From an uncultured Croceitalea sp. (GTDB lineage Bacteria; Bacteroidota; Bacteroidia; Flavobacteriales; Flavobacteriaceae): DNA of 64,000 bases. Made by a program: the position numbers and the translations under genes. Shown here piece by piece: positions 18,736 to 27,373 of the stretch. The notes below the pieces were generated by a model. The model saw only the letters and a program-made list of their open reading frames with translations. It made no database searches and was not told the origin of the DNA. Numbering within the stretch: position 1 is the first letter of the stretch; each line of letters starts with the position of its first letter. The stretch lies in assembly GCA_947495075.1 (NCBI GenBank), contig CANLXH010000001.1:496001-560000 (forward strand), written 5' to 3'.

Positions 18736-19035
18736 TTACCGTAGAACTATTTTTTTAACTAAATCTTTTCCAAGCTCTTCATTGAGCATTTTAATTATTT
18801 TAGAAGTACCCATACTTAATTCTTGACGAAGAACAGAAGAGGAGAGCGAAACAAATAGTGTTGTATTTTTTAATTCCACATTCGTTGTGTAATTGTTTAC
18901 ACCATTACCCATAAGTTTTGCCCAAGCGTCTCTTGCATCTACTTTATCAATACCTTTTTGTAGGTTATTTTTTTGAATGAACTCATTTAATGCTTCTCCC
19001 ATATTTAGATGTGAATTATATCTTTTAGCCATCAT
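18736..19035 (-). CDS. DUF721 (DciA-like) protein
   Basis: A 99-residue protein that fits the small DUF721 proteins of Bacteroidota: an N-terminal helix (LNEFIQKNNL), WAKLMG in the middle, then a KH-like beta/alpha part (NTTLFVSLSSSVLRQELSMGTSKIIKMLNEEL). DUF721 includes DciA, the replicative helicase loader of many bacteria, but the Bacteroidota short forms have not been proven to do this. Its start overlaps the stop of the upstream lipoprotein gene by 4 bases, and recF is next upstream, so a link to replication or repair is reasonable. Confidence 0.85.
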   Translation of the reverse strand: MMAKRYNSHLNMGEALNEFIQKNNLQKGIDKVDARDAWAKLMGNGVNNYTTNVELKNTTLFVSLSSSVLRQELSMGTSKIIKMLNEELGKDLVKKIVLR

Positions 19036-19448
19036 TTAATATTTAGAGGTTTGTACCTTTTATAGGTATATGTAATTTTATCTTGATTGGTAACTGAAAA
19101 AGTATCTTCTTTAAGTTGTACTAGTTTTTCTTCCCACTGCGACAATGAATTTTTATAAGAGAATATAAAACTTCCATCTTTTTTAATCAGTGTAAAGGCT
19201 TCTGCATCATCAGATGTATCATAAGAGCCATTAAATTTTGGGTGAACTTTCTTTTTAAAACCTTTCAAACCTTTAACTTGAATATAATCTATAGTTGGAT
19301 TTACCGTATACTTTTTTTTCTGTCCATCATTAAATTCAACTTCTGCAATCTCCCAATATCCATTCAATAGACTAATATCTTTATCAGATACATTATTTGT
19401 GCAACCAAGTACAAGAAATAAACTGATACAGAATAAGAGATACTTCAT
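19032..19448 (-). CDS. Lipocalin-like lipoprotein
   Basis: 138 residues with a clear lipoprotein leader (MKYLLFCISLFLVLGC). The mature part has LLNGYWEIAEVEF, the usual opening of small lipocalin-like beta-barrel lipoproteins of Bacteroidota, followed by alternating strands. Function is unknown. It sits between recF (1 base away) and the DUF721 gene (4-base overlap) in one operon, which is the common order in this family. Confidence 0.75.
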   Translation of the reverse strand: MKYLLFCISLFLVLGCTNNVSDKDISLLNGYWEIAEVEFNDGQKKKYTVNPTIDYIQVKGLKGFKKKVHPKFNGSYDTSDDAEAFTLIKKDGSFIFSYKNSLSQWEEKLVQLKEDTFSVTNQDKITYTYKRYKPLNIK

Positions 19449-19449
19449 A

Positions 19450-20529
19450 TTACAAGTTAAATATTTTGTAACTCTGATTTATATTTTTAACTACTTTTTC
19501 AGTTCTATCTTCGTGTGTATCACTTATAAAAAGCTGTCCAAATTCATCATTGTCTACTAGAGAGACAATTTGTGCTACCCTATTTTCATCTAGCTTGTCA
19601 AAAATGTCATCCAATAATAGAATAGGAGTTGTTTTTGCTTGGGTTTTAATAAAATGAAATTGAGCTAATTTTAAAGCTATTAAGAACGATTTTTGCTGCC
19701 CTTGACTCCCAAATTTTTTAATTGGATGTCCGTCAATTGTAAAATCAAGGTCATCCTTATGAATTCCAACGCTAGTGTATTGCAATGCCCTATCCTTTTC
19801 TATGGCAGATTGTAATAATTCATTAAGACTATGATTAAAAAGTTTACTTTGATATGCTAATAATACACCTTCTTCTTTCTTAGAAATATTTGCATATTGC
19901 TCTTGAAAAATAGGAATAAAGCTTTCTAGAAATTTAGAACGCTTTTTAAAAATTTCTGTACCAAAACTATTTAGCTGGTCATTATAAACTTCAAGAGCAT
20001 CTTTGTCAAAAGTTCTATTTGCTGCAAAGTATTTTAGTAATGAATTGCGCTGTGCTAATATTTTATTGTATTTAATTAAAGAATGAAGATATTCTTTATC
20101 TGATTGAGAAATTACGCCATCTATAAACTTTCTTCTTGTATCGCTACCTTCAACTATAAGATCTCTATCTGCAGGCGAGATAATTACTAAAGGCAAAAAA
20201 CCAATATGTTCAGAGAACTTTTCATAAGCCTTGCCATTACGTTTAATTACCTTTTTCATCCCTTTTTTGAAGCTGCAAACAATTTTTTCTTCTCGTTCAT
20301 TTTTCTCAAACTCACCGTCTATCATAAAAAAATCAGAACCATGCTTAATATTTTGAGTGGCTACAGGATTAAAATAGCTTTTGCCGAAGCAAAGGTGGTA
20401 GATAGCATCTAAAATATTGGTTTTACCAATGCCGTTTTTTCCTACCAAACAGTTGATTGTTGGGTCAAAATCTAAGTTTTTTGAGTCAAAATTTTTGTAA
20501 TTTACTAAGGATAAGCTTTTTAAAAACAT
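19450..20529 (-). CDS. recF: DNA replication and repair protein RecF
   Basis: A 359-residue SMC-like ATPase that helps load RecA at gapped DNA. Walker A GKNGIGKT is at residues 30-37. The ABC signature region ([18 protein letters not shown]) and Walker B ([11 protein letters not shown]) are in the C-terminal third. Length is normal. It heads the recF - lipocalin-like - DUF721 operon and is divergent from the TPR-protein gene. Confidence 0.96.
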   Translation of the reverse strand: MFLKSLSLVNYKNFDSKNLDFDPTINCLVGKNGIGKTNILDAIYHLCFGKSYFNPVATQNIKHGSDFFMIDGEFEKNEREEKIVCSFKKGMKKVIKRNGKAYEKFSEHIGFLPLVIISPADRDLIVEGSDTRRKFIDGVISQSDKEYLHSLIKYNKILAQRNSLLKYFAANRTFDKDALEVYNDQLNSFGTEIFKKRSKFLESFIPIFQEQYANISKKEEGVLLAYQSKLFNHSLNELLQSAIEKDRALQYTSVGIHKDDLDFTIDGHPIKKFGSQGQQKSFLIALKLAQFHFIKTQAKTTPILLLDDIFDKLDENRVAQIVSLVDNDEFGQLFISDTHEDRTEKVVKNINQSYKIFNL

Positions 20530-20615
20530 ACAGATTTTAAAATTCGGAAAGTTTTAAATGAAAATAGCTATCAAAAATAACGAATAATTTGCCTTTCAGT
20601 TTTGGATAAAAACTT

Positions 20616-20623
20616 TATTTTTG
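20616..20623 (+). promoter_or_regulatory. -7 promoter element for the TPR protein / ribH genes
   Basis: TATTTTTG matches TAnnTTTG and sits 20 bases before the ATG at 20644. The best TTG boxes upstream are not at ideal spacing. Confidence 0.5.
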
Positions 20624-20643
20624 CGCGATTAATAAAATGAAGA

Positions 20644-21405
20644 ATGGCCACATATAAAAAGAGAGGCTTTAAGCCAAAAAATAAAGCTGAAGAAGTAGTA
20701 TTAGACGAACAGAATAGTACAACGGCAGAAGTTTTTACAACTCTTGATGAAAGCGCATCAAAGACTGAAGCTTGGGTTTCAAAAAACCAGAACTATATAT
20801 TAGGAATAATTGGAGCGATTGCTTTGGGAGTTCTTGGTTATTTGGCATATACTCAGTTTGTTCAAAAACCTAAAGAATCTAGCGCAGCGAATGAGCTATA
20901 TTATCCACAGCAATTTTTTGATAGAGCTATGACAGATGAGGTAGCTAAAGATTCATTGCTAAATTTATCACTTACCGGTGCAGATGGTAAATATGGTTTT
21001 CTTGATATTATAGAAGAGTATAAGGGAACTAAAGCAGCTAATTTGGCTACTTACTCTGCGGGTATGGCTTATTTGAATATGCAAAATTATCAAGAAGCAA
21101 TATCCTATTTAGAAGGATTCTCGTCTGATGATGCAATTTTAGGGGCTTTAGCTTTAGGAGGTATTGGTGATGCATTTTCCCAATTAGAACAACCAGAAGA
21201 AGCTTTGGATTATTATGAAAAAGCAATAACACATAACGCCAATGATTATACTGCACCACGTTTTTTATATAAAGCAGGTGTTGTGGCAATGGATTTAGGC
21301 TACTCGGAAAAGGCTTTAGAATATTTTTCAAGAATCAAAGATGAATTTTCTAAATCACCAGAAGCAAATAATATTGATGCCTTAATAGGCTTCGCAAAAA
21401 AGTAG
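20644..21405 (+). CDS. Tetratricopeptide-repeat membrane protein (YfgM-like)
   Basis: 253 residues: a charged cytoplasmic N-terminus, one transmembrane segment at about 57-77 (YILGIIGAIALGVLGYLAY), then TPR-type helical repeats to the C-terminus (PEEALDYYEKAI, SEKALEYFSRI). The topology fits YfgM-like proteins, which work with periplasmic chaperones in other bacteria; that role is only inferred here. The ATG at 20637 is in another frame, so 20644 is the start. ribH follows after 3 bases. Confidence 0.85.
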   Translation: MATYKKRGFKPKNKAEEVVLDEQNSTTAEVFTTLDESASKTEAWVSKNQNYILGIIGAIALGVLGYLAYTQFVQKPKESSAANELYYPQQFFDRAMTDEVAKDSLLNLSLTGADGKYGFLDIIEEYKGTKAANLATYSAGMAYLNMQNYQEAISYLEGFSSDDAILGALALGGIGDAFSQLEQPEEALDYYEKAITHNANDYTAPRFLYKAGVVAMDLGYSEKALEYFSRIKDEFSKSPEANNIDALIGFAKK

Positions 21406-21408
21406 CAA

Positions 21409-21891
21409 ATGGCTACAGCGCTAACTAACTTATCGGTTTACAATAAAGAAGAAATCCCAAATGTGAAAAACCTTCGATTTGGAATTGTTGTTTCTGAATG
21501 GAACGAAAATATTACAGAACAGCTTTTTAAAGGAGCTTATGCCGCTTTATTAGATTGTGGAACATTAGAAAAGAATATAGTTCGCTGGAATGTACCTGGT
21601 AGCTTCGAATTGATTTTTGGAAGCAAAAAAATGGTACAAACCCAAAATGTAGATGCCGTAATTGCAATTGGTAGCGTTATAAGAGGAGAAACCAGCCATT
21701 TTGATTATGTCTGTGGAGCTACTGCTCAAGGAATCAAAGATTTGAACGTTAGTTATGATATTCCTGTAATATTCTGTGTATTGACTGATGATACTTTGCA
21801 ACAATCTATAGATCGTAGCGGTGGTAAACATGGCAATAAAGGCATAGAGGCAGCCATAGCAGCTATACAAATGGCAGTATTAGGTAAATAG
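21409..21891 (+). CDS. ribH: 6,7-dimethyl-8-ribityllumazine synthase
   Basis: A 160-residue enzyme of riboflavin biosynthesis that joins 3,4-dihydroxy-2-butanone 4-phosphate to the pyrimidine amine. Diagnostic segments are VSEWNENITEQL, NVPGSFELIFG, GSVIRGETSHFDYVC (with the active-site His) and the GGKHGNKGIEAA end. The gene is tightly coupled to the TPR gene and followed after 105 bases by a small membrane protein gene. Confidence 0.97.
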   Translation: MATALTNLSVYNKEEIPNVKNLRFGIVVSEWNENITEQLFKGAYAALLDCGTLEKNIVRWNVPGSFELIFGSKKMVQTQNVDAVIAIGSVIRGETSHFDYVCGATAQGIKDLNVSYDIPVIFCVLTDDTLQQSIDRSGGKHGNKGIEAAIAAIQMAVLGK

Positions 21892-21996
21892 CTATTAAGG
21901 TTATTGCATATAATTTCTGTTAACAATTTTTGTGAATAGCTACCCATACTTTTTTTTGATTTTAAGTACCTTTGAGTATATACGGAAAAGGAGTTC

Positions 21997-22281
21997 ATGC
22001 GCAAGTTTTTAAAACTTAGAGGTAATAAAAGTTTCAACTATACACCACGTTATTACAAGGGCGAGGGCAATCCGTTTAAAATAGAACACAAACTTGATAA
22101 ATTTCGAAGCACAGCACATACCAATAGAGGGCTTAAGAATAAATTCTCATCTGCTTTTGAAGATCTTAAAAACGAGGGTGATAAAAATTCAAAAACTCGA
22201 TTTCTAGTTATACTTGTTGTATTACTCTTGATATTTCTTTTTATCATCGATTTCGACTTATCTATATTTTTTGGTTCCTAA
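21997..22281 (+). CDS. Small single-pass membrane protein between ribH and mutL
   Basis: 94 residues: a basic soluble N-terminal part (YTPRYYKGEGNPFKIEHKLDKFR) and one transmembrane helix near 69-87. Proteins of this type sit at this place in many Flavobacteriaceae and are often labelled riboflavin synthase subunit beta. Nothing in the sequence supports that name: it has no lumazine-synthase or riboflavin-synthase motif, so the label probably spread from the neighbouring ribH. Its stop overlaps the mutL start by one base, so it is translated with mutL. Function unknown. Confidence 0.8.
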   Translation: MRKFLKLRGNKSFNYTPRYYKGEGNPFKIEHKLDKFRSTAHTNRGLKNKFSSAFEDLKNEGDKNSKTRFLVILVVLLLIFLFIIDFDLSIFFGS

Positions 22282-24113
22282 TGGTAGATGTAATTAAACT
22301 TTTACCAGACCATGTAGCCAATCAGATTGCTGCAGGAGAAGTGGTACAGCGACCAGCTTCTGTTGTTAAAGAACTATTGGAAAATGCAATTGATGCTGGA
22401 GCTAGCGTAATTAAGCTTATTGTAAAAGATGGAGGTAAGGCTCTGATTCAAGTAGTTGATGATGGTGTGGGAATGAGCGAAACAGATGCAAGACTTTCAT
22501 TTGAACGTCATGCAACTTCCAAGATTTCTTCTGCTGAGGATTTATTTAATCTGAAGACAAAAGGGTTTCGAGGCGAAGCATTGGCGTCTATCGCTGCAAT
22601 TGCTCATGTTGATTTACAGACTCGTAATGCAACTGCGGAAGTAGGAACTCAGATTAAGATAGAGGGTAGCACAGTTGTTTCTCAAGAAATAGCCGTTACA
22701 CCAAAAGGGACTTCAATTTCTGTAAAAAATCTTTTTTTTAATATTCCTGCTAGACGTAATTTTTTAAAATCCAATCAAGTAGAATTAAGACATATTACGG
22801 ATGAATTCCAAAGAGTAGCTTTGGTGCATCCGTCTGTTGCTTTTAGATATTACAATAACGGTTCGGAGTTGTTTAATCTGCCATCAGAGAGTTTTAGGCA
22901 ACGTATCGTACATGTTTTTGGTAGTAGAATAAATGAGCGTTTGGTTCCGGTAGAAGAGGAAACAGATATTATTAAGATTTCTGGTTTTATTAGTAAACCA
23001 GAATTTGCCAAAAAGAGTAGAGGAGAGCAGTTCTTTTTTGCGAATGGAAGGTTTATAAAAAGCCCTTATTTACATCATGCAATAGTTGCTGCTTTTGATG
23101 GTCTACTAAAAACGGATTTTCATCCAGGTTACTTTTTAAATTTAGAAGTTAATCCAGCATCAATAGATATTAATATTCATCCCACGAAAACCGAAGTTAA
23201 ATTTGATGATGAAAATACGCTGTATGCAATTTTACGTTCCACAGTAAAGCATAGCCTAGGACAATTTAGTGTTGCACCGGTTTTAGATTTTGAGCATGAT
23301 AGAAACTTAGATACTCCTTATGCCTATCAGAATAGAGGAGTAGTGTTACCGCAAGTAACAGTCGACAATACATTTAATCCTTTTGCAGAAGTTAAGACTA
23401 GTAATAAAAGAGAAACTCCTTATACAAAACAAAACGTTGAAGGTTGGGAGAATTTATATGCTGGAATAAATTCAAAGGATTTTAGTAGCGTAGAGTTTGA
23501 ATCTGAAGGCAATGCTCCCCAGATTTTTGAAAGTAAAGATGAAGGTTCTCAAAAACAGCAGATTACGTTCCAACTAAAACGTAAATATGTGGTTGCAACA
23601 ATTAAGTCTGGAATGGTAGTGATTGACCAAACAAGGGCACATCAGCGCGTGCTTTATGAGAAATTTCTGCAAGATATTACTGTAAAAGAAGCAGTTAGTC
23701 AGCAGCTTCTTTTTCCTATGGAGCTTAATTTTACTAAAGAAGAGACAAGGTTGCTATTGAGTATTAGAGAAAGCTTATCTAGTTTAGGCTTTGTGTTAGA
23801 AATACATGACGAACAAATAAAAGTTACTGGTATTCCAAGTACAATGACGGAAAGCGGGATTGGCATGGTGTTGGAGGAATTATTAAAAGATTTTTCTGAA
23901 GGATATGAGACAGAAGGTTTTTCACAAGCCGAGTTAATGGCTAAGACGCTTTGTAAAAGTTTAGCGATTAGAACAGGTCAATTGTTAGAACAAGATTCTC
24001 AAATAGCTTTAGTTAACGATTTGTTTGGTTGTAAAGAACCAAATTTAAATCCATTTCAAAAAATGACATTCATTACACTTTCTAGTGATGATATTGATAA
24101 AAAGTTTAATTAG
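22281..24113 (+). CDS. mutL: DNA mismatch repair protein MutL
   Basis: 610 residues. The GHKL ATPase domain is intact: ENAIDAGA, DDGVGM, TKGFRGEALASI and the PARRNFL segment. The C-terminal dimerisation domain starts near 425. In that domain the endonuclease motif DQHA(x2)E(x4)E is changed to DQTRAHQRVLYE (His to Thr, Glu to Gln), and the later cysteine/histidine motif is also not recognisable. Nicking activity is therefore doubtful. The gene starts on the last base of the small membrane protein gene, and two rhomboid genes follow directly. Confidence 0.96.
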   Translation: MVDVIKLLPDHVANQIAAGEVVQRPASVVKELLENAIDAGASVIKLIVKDGGKALIQVVDDGVGMSETDARLSFERHATSKISSAEDLFNLKTKGFRGEALASIAAIAHVDLQTRNATAEVGTQIKIEGSTVVSQEIAVTPKGTSISVKNLFFNIPARRNFLKSNQVELRHITDEFQRVALVHPSVAFRYYNNGSELFNLPSESFRQRIVHVFGSRINERLVPVEEETDIIKISGFISKPEFAKKSRGEQFFFANGRFIKSPYLHHAIVAAFDGLLKTDFHPGYFLNLEVNPASIDINIHPTKTEVKFDDENTLYAILRSTVKHSLGQFSVAPVLDFEHDRNLDTPYAYQNRGVVLPQVTVDNTFNPFAEVKTSNKRETPYTKQNVEGWENLYAGINSKDFSSVEFESEGNAPQIFESKDEGSQKQQITFQLKRKYVVATIKSGMVVIDQTRAHQRVLYEKFLQDITVKEAVSQQLLFPMELNFTKEETRLLLSIRESLSSLGFVLEIHDEQIKVTGIPSTMTESGIGMVLEELLKDFSEGYETEGFSQAELMAKTLCKSLAIRTGQLLEQDSQIALVNDLFGCKEPNLNPFQKMTFITLSSDDIDKKFN

Positions 24114-24848
24114 ATGGGTAGATTAACAGAGGCGATTAAGCACCTTATAATTATTAATGTAATTTTCTTTATTGCTTCTCAGCTATATGGAGAACAGTTG
24201 TATCAATGGCTTGCACTTTACTTTCCTAAAAATGAGAATTTTGAACTTTGGCAAATAATTACTCACATGTTTATGCATGGAGGTCTTATGCATATTGCCT
24301 TTAATATGTATGGTCTTTGGGCTTTTGGTTCTCCTTTAGAACGTGCTTGGGGTAAGAATAAGTTTCTGTTTTTTTATTTTTCTGCAGGACTAGGTTCTGC
24401 TTTACTACATATAGGGGCTAATTACTATTTCTTTAATGATGGACTAAACGCATTGGTAGAAGCTGGAGTGTCTAAAAGTCAAATTTTAGATACTATTTCT
24501 AGTGGAAGATACAGTCCAGATTGGTATGCTATTACTTCTCAAAGCTCGGTTGATAGTATGATTTCAGCTTTTAGTACACCCGCAGTAGGAGCTTCTGGTG
24601 CTGTTTATGGAGTTTTAGTAGCGTTTGCCTTTATGTTTCCTAATGCGGAATTAATGATGATATTTTTACCTGTTCCAATAAAGGCAAAATATTTTGTACC
24701 AGTAATTATTTTAGGAGATTTGTTTTTTGGTATAACAAATACAAATACAGGTATCGCCCACTTTGCACATATTGGTGGAGCTTTAATTGGTTTTATAATG
24801 ATGTGGTATTGGAAGAAAAACCAATTCAATAAAAATAGATGGAATTAG
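24114..24848 (+). CDS. Rhomboid-family intramembrane serine protease (first copy)
   Basis: 244 residues with about six transmembrane helices. The loop-1/TM2 region HMFMHGGLMHIAFNMYGLWAFG, the catalytic serine motif GASGAVYG (Ser near 161) and the histidine in AHFAHIGG (near 216) are all present, so it should be an active protease that cuts transmembrane helices. It starts directly after the mutL stop, and a second rhomboid gene follows after 1 base. Confidence 0.93.
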   Translation: MGRLTEAIKHLIIINVIFFIASQLYGEQLYQWLALYFPKNENFELWQIITHMFMHGGLMHIAFNMYGLWAFGSPLERAWGKNKFLFFYFSAGLGSALLHIGANYYFFNDGLNALVEAGVSKSQILDTISSGRYSPDWYAITSQSSVDSMISAFSTPAVGASGAVYGVLVAFAFMFPNAELMMIFLPVPIKAKYFVPVIILGDLFFGITNTNTGIAHFAHIGGALIGFIMMWYWKKNQFNKNRWN

Positions 24849-24849
24849 T

Positions 24850-25725
24850 ATGGCAAGTGGCGGATTAAAATATCAGTTTGCAAGATTAAACATCGCTGAA
24901 AAATTGATTGCATTAAATGTAATTGTTTTTTTGATTGACGGCTTGTCTATTGCATTACTTGGTTTTTCAAATCAAGGTATTGTTCAATGGTTCGAGTTAC
25001 CTGAAGATTTTTTTACATTTTTAAAGAAACCTTGGTCTTTGATTACCTATTCTTTTTTTCATGCTGGTATTGGACATCTTTTTTGGAATATGCTTATGTT
25101 GTATTTTACAGGTAGAATTTTCTTGAATTTATTTGATAATAGACGCTTTATCAATGTTTATTTTATTGGTGTAATTCTTGGCGGATTGCTATTTATGCTC
25201 AGCTATAACATATTTCCTACTCTTACAAATATAAACTCTGCCCTAATTGGTGCCTCTGCTGGAGTTACTGCGGTTTTAATTTTTATTTGTTCATATATAC
25301 CAAACCAAGAAGTACGCGTTATTTTTTTTAACGTAAAACTATGGTATGTAGGCGTGTTTTTTGTTTTAGTGGATTTGGTACAAATTACATCCGGAATAAA
25401 TATTGGAGGTAGGATTGCTCATTTGGGGGGAGCTATTTTAGGATATGCGTACGCCAGACAATTATTACAAGGGACCGATATCGGTTCTGGTTTTAGTAAA
25501 CTACTGGATAGTATTGGGAACTTATTTAAAAAGAGAGAAAAGAAAGCACCTCTAAAAACTGTATACAAAAATAAGGCAGACAAGAGAAATAGTAAAGTTG
25601 ATTATAACAAACAAGCTAACCAACGAAAAATTGATGATATACTTGATAAAATAAGTAAGTCTGGCTATGAGAGTTTATCTAAAAAAGAGAAAGATTTTTT
25701 ATTTAAAGCCGGTAAAGAAAATTAA
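24850..25725 (+). CDS. Rhomboid-family intramembrane serine protease (second copy) with C-terminal extension
   Basis: 291 residues. The rhomboid core has SFFHAGIGHLFWNMLMLYF, the serine motif GASAGVTAVL near 135-145, and RIAHLGGAILGYAYA. About 80 extra C-terminal residues follow, including a basic linker and a conserved helical end (KIDDILDKISKSGYESLSKKEKDFL) that resembles the DUF6576-type tail of Bacteroidota rhomboids. The pair of adjacent rhomboids is the normal arrangement after mutL in this family. Substrate unknown. Confidence 0.92.
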   Translation: MASGGLKYQFARLNIAEKLIALNVIVFLIDGLSIALLGFSNQGIVQWFELPEDFFTFLKKPWSLITYSFFHAGIGHLFWNMLMLYFTGRIFLNLFDNRRFINVYFIGVILGGLLFMLSYNIFPTLTNINSALIGASAGVTAVLIFICSYIPNQEVRVIFFNVKLWYVGVFFVLVDLVQITSGINIGGRIAHLGGAILGYAYARQLLQGTDIGSGFSKLLDSIGNLFKKREKKAPLKTVYKNKADKRNSKVDYNKQANQRKIDDILDKISKSGYESLSKKEKDFLFKAGKEN

Positions 25726-25728
25726 GAT

Positions 25729-26751
25729 TTGAAAAAACTTTCCTTTTTTAATAAACTTGTTTTCATCTTAAATTGCATTGTTGCATTAGTATTACTTATT
25801 GCTTGTTTAAACTCTTATTTAACAGTAAATATTCTTTCGTCGTTCTACATTTTTAGCTTATTTATTCCACTACTTTTTTTATTTAATTTATTTTTTTGCT
25901 TATACTGGTTATTTAAAAGAAAAAAGCATTTTTTTTTATCATTTGTTGTTCTTTCAATAGGGTACTTTGTATTTGGAGTTTTTTATAAAGTAAATTCTGA
26001 CAAAAATAAAAGTGATTCTAAATCACTTACTATTTTAAATTATAATGTCTGGGGTTTTAATAAAAATGAATGGATTAAAGAACCTAATATCGGAGATAAA
26101 ATTATAGAATTTATTAAGGATGAAGATCCAGACATTTTATGTCTCCAGGAACATAGTAGAATTAGATATACACAATTATTACAATATCCTTACAGAAGTG
26201 AAACCCCATATACTACTCCAAGATCTATTCAAGCGATTTTCTCTAAATTCCCTATCGTTTCTAGTGGTTCGTTAGAATTACCTAATACTATAAATAATAT
26301 CATTTATGCAGATATAGTCAGTTCTAGTGATACAATAAGAGTATATAATATGCATTTACAATCTTATAACATAGTTCCTTCTTCGGAAACATTAAGTGAA
26401 AAGGAATCAGAACGTACTTATCACAAAATAATAGAAACTTTTAGTAAACAATTAACCCAAGCTAAAATATTTAAAGAACATCTTGACAAAAGCCCATATA
26501 AGACAATAATATCTGGAGATTTTAATAACACCCAATTTTCAAATGTTTATAGAATAGTAAAAGGAGATTTTCAAGACTCATTTTTGGAAGCAGGAGAAGG
26601 ATTTGGTAGAACTTATGACCTTAAAGGATTACCAATGCGAATAGACTATATATTGGCTGATAACTCCTTTGAAGTTTTAGAGCATCAAAACTATGACGTG
26701 AAACTATCCGATCATTATCCCATAAAGGCAACCTTAAAAATAAAAGATTAA
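25729..26751 (+). CDS. Endonuclease/exonuclease/phosphatase (EEP) family membrane protein, TTG start
   Basis: 340 residues. The start is TTG at 25729, three bases after the previous stop; no in-frame ATG occurs until deep in the catalytic domain, and the TTG gives a good N-terminus (KKLSFFNKLVF). Three hydrophobic helices occupy about 8-85. The EEP domain follows: NYNVWG, DILCLQEH (Glu), GDFNN and LSDHYPI (the final Asp-His). The fold includes nucleases and phosphodiesterases, and the exact substrate is unknown. It is the last gene of the mutL-rhomboid-rhomboid run and ends against the convergent wbqC-like gene. Confidence 0.88.
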   Translation: MKKLSFFNKLVFILNCIVALVLLIACLNSYLTVNILSSFYIFSLFIPLLFLFNLFFCLYWLFKRKKHFFLSFVVLSIGYFVFGVFYKVNSDKNKSDSKSLTILNYNVWGFNKNEWIKEPNIGDKIIEFIKDEDPDILCLQEHSRIRYTQLLQYPYRSETPYTTPRSIQAIFSKFPIVSSGSLELPNTINNIIYADIVSSSDTIRVYNMHLQSYNIVPSSETLSEKESERTYHKIIETFSKQLTQAKIFKEHLDKSPYKTIISGDFNNTQFSNVYRIVKGDFQDSFLEAGEGFGRTYDLKGLPMRIDYILADNSFEVLEHQNYDVKLSDHYPIKATLKIKD

Positions 26752-27369
26752 CTAAATAACTATTTGTTTTAGATAACTCAACGAGTTGGGGCCTTCATTA
26801 AAAAGTAAATCCAATGTGCTGGTATTTTCAATAAATCCATGGCGTTCACCAAAAACCTGATTATAGACTTCTTGCTCTAGGTTCTGTTCTTTTTTTGCAT
26901 TTACCAGATACCGTAAGTCCAAAAAAGATTCTGGTTTAACCTCATAAGATGAAGTCTTATGTTCAGGAAGTTTAAATGATAGGCTCGAACATAAGAATTC
27001 AAGAGTCTTAAAGTTTAAATCAAGAAGGAATGTGTTAGGGTTTTCAAAAATAGGAACTATATCATCTTCATAAAATTCAAAGAAAGGAGAAGTTCTATAT
27101 GCGGTCTGTAGCGTTCTCCAATGTTGTCTTTGCCAATTAGATGAATTATCTAATTTAACATCCTTATATTTTTGCCTCCCTTGATTTCCACCAACATGTT
27201 GTATTGGTATGGTTAGCATATGTTTTCCTTGGTCAGTACAGATATGACATCTGTTTCTAAAAGTCTGCTTTTGATAGTTATCATGAATTTCCCATATAAC
27301 ATCATTAGTTGCTACTGCAGCCATTGTTATTACATTTGGGAAATAAACAGGATGTATAACAGCCTTCAA
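26752..27369 (-). CDS. WbqC-family protein, TTG start
   Basis: About 205 residues from the TTG at 27369, which lies 4 bases after the lepB stop and immediately before the conserved opening KAVIHPVYFPN. An ATG at 27429 exists but would add 20 residues inside the 3' end of lepB, and those residues do not fit the family. WbqC motifs are clear: NYQKQTFRNRC, IPIQHVG, WQRQHWRTLQTAYRTSPFFEFYEDD. WbqC was named from O-antigen clusters; its biochemical role is not settled. It is the last gene of the parA-to-lepB operon. Confidence 0.85.
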   Translation of the reverse strand: MKAVIHPVYFPNVITMAAVATNDVIWEIHDNYQKQTFRNRCHICTDQGKHMLTIPIQHVGGNQGRQKYKDVKLDNSSNWQRQHWRTLQTAYRTSPFFEFYEDDIVPIFENPNTFLLDLNFKTLEFLCSSLSFKLPEHKTSSYEVKPESFLDLRYLVNAKKEQNLEQEVYNQVFGERHGFIENTSTLDLLFNEGPNSLSYLKQIVI

Positions 27370-27373
27370 ATAG

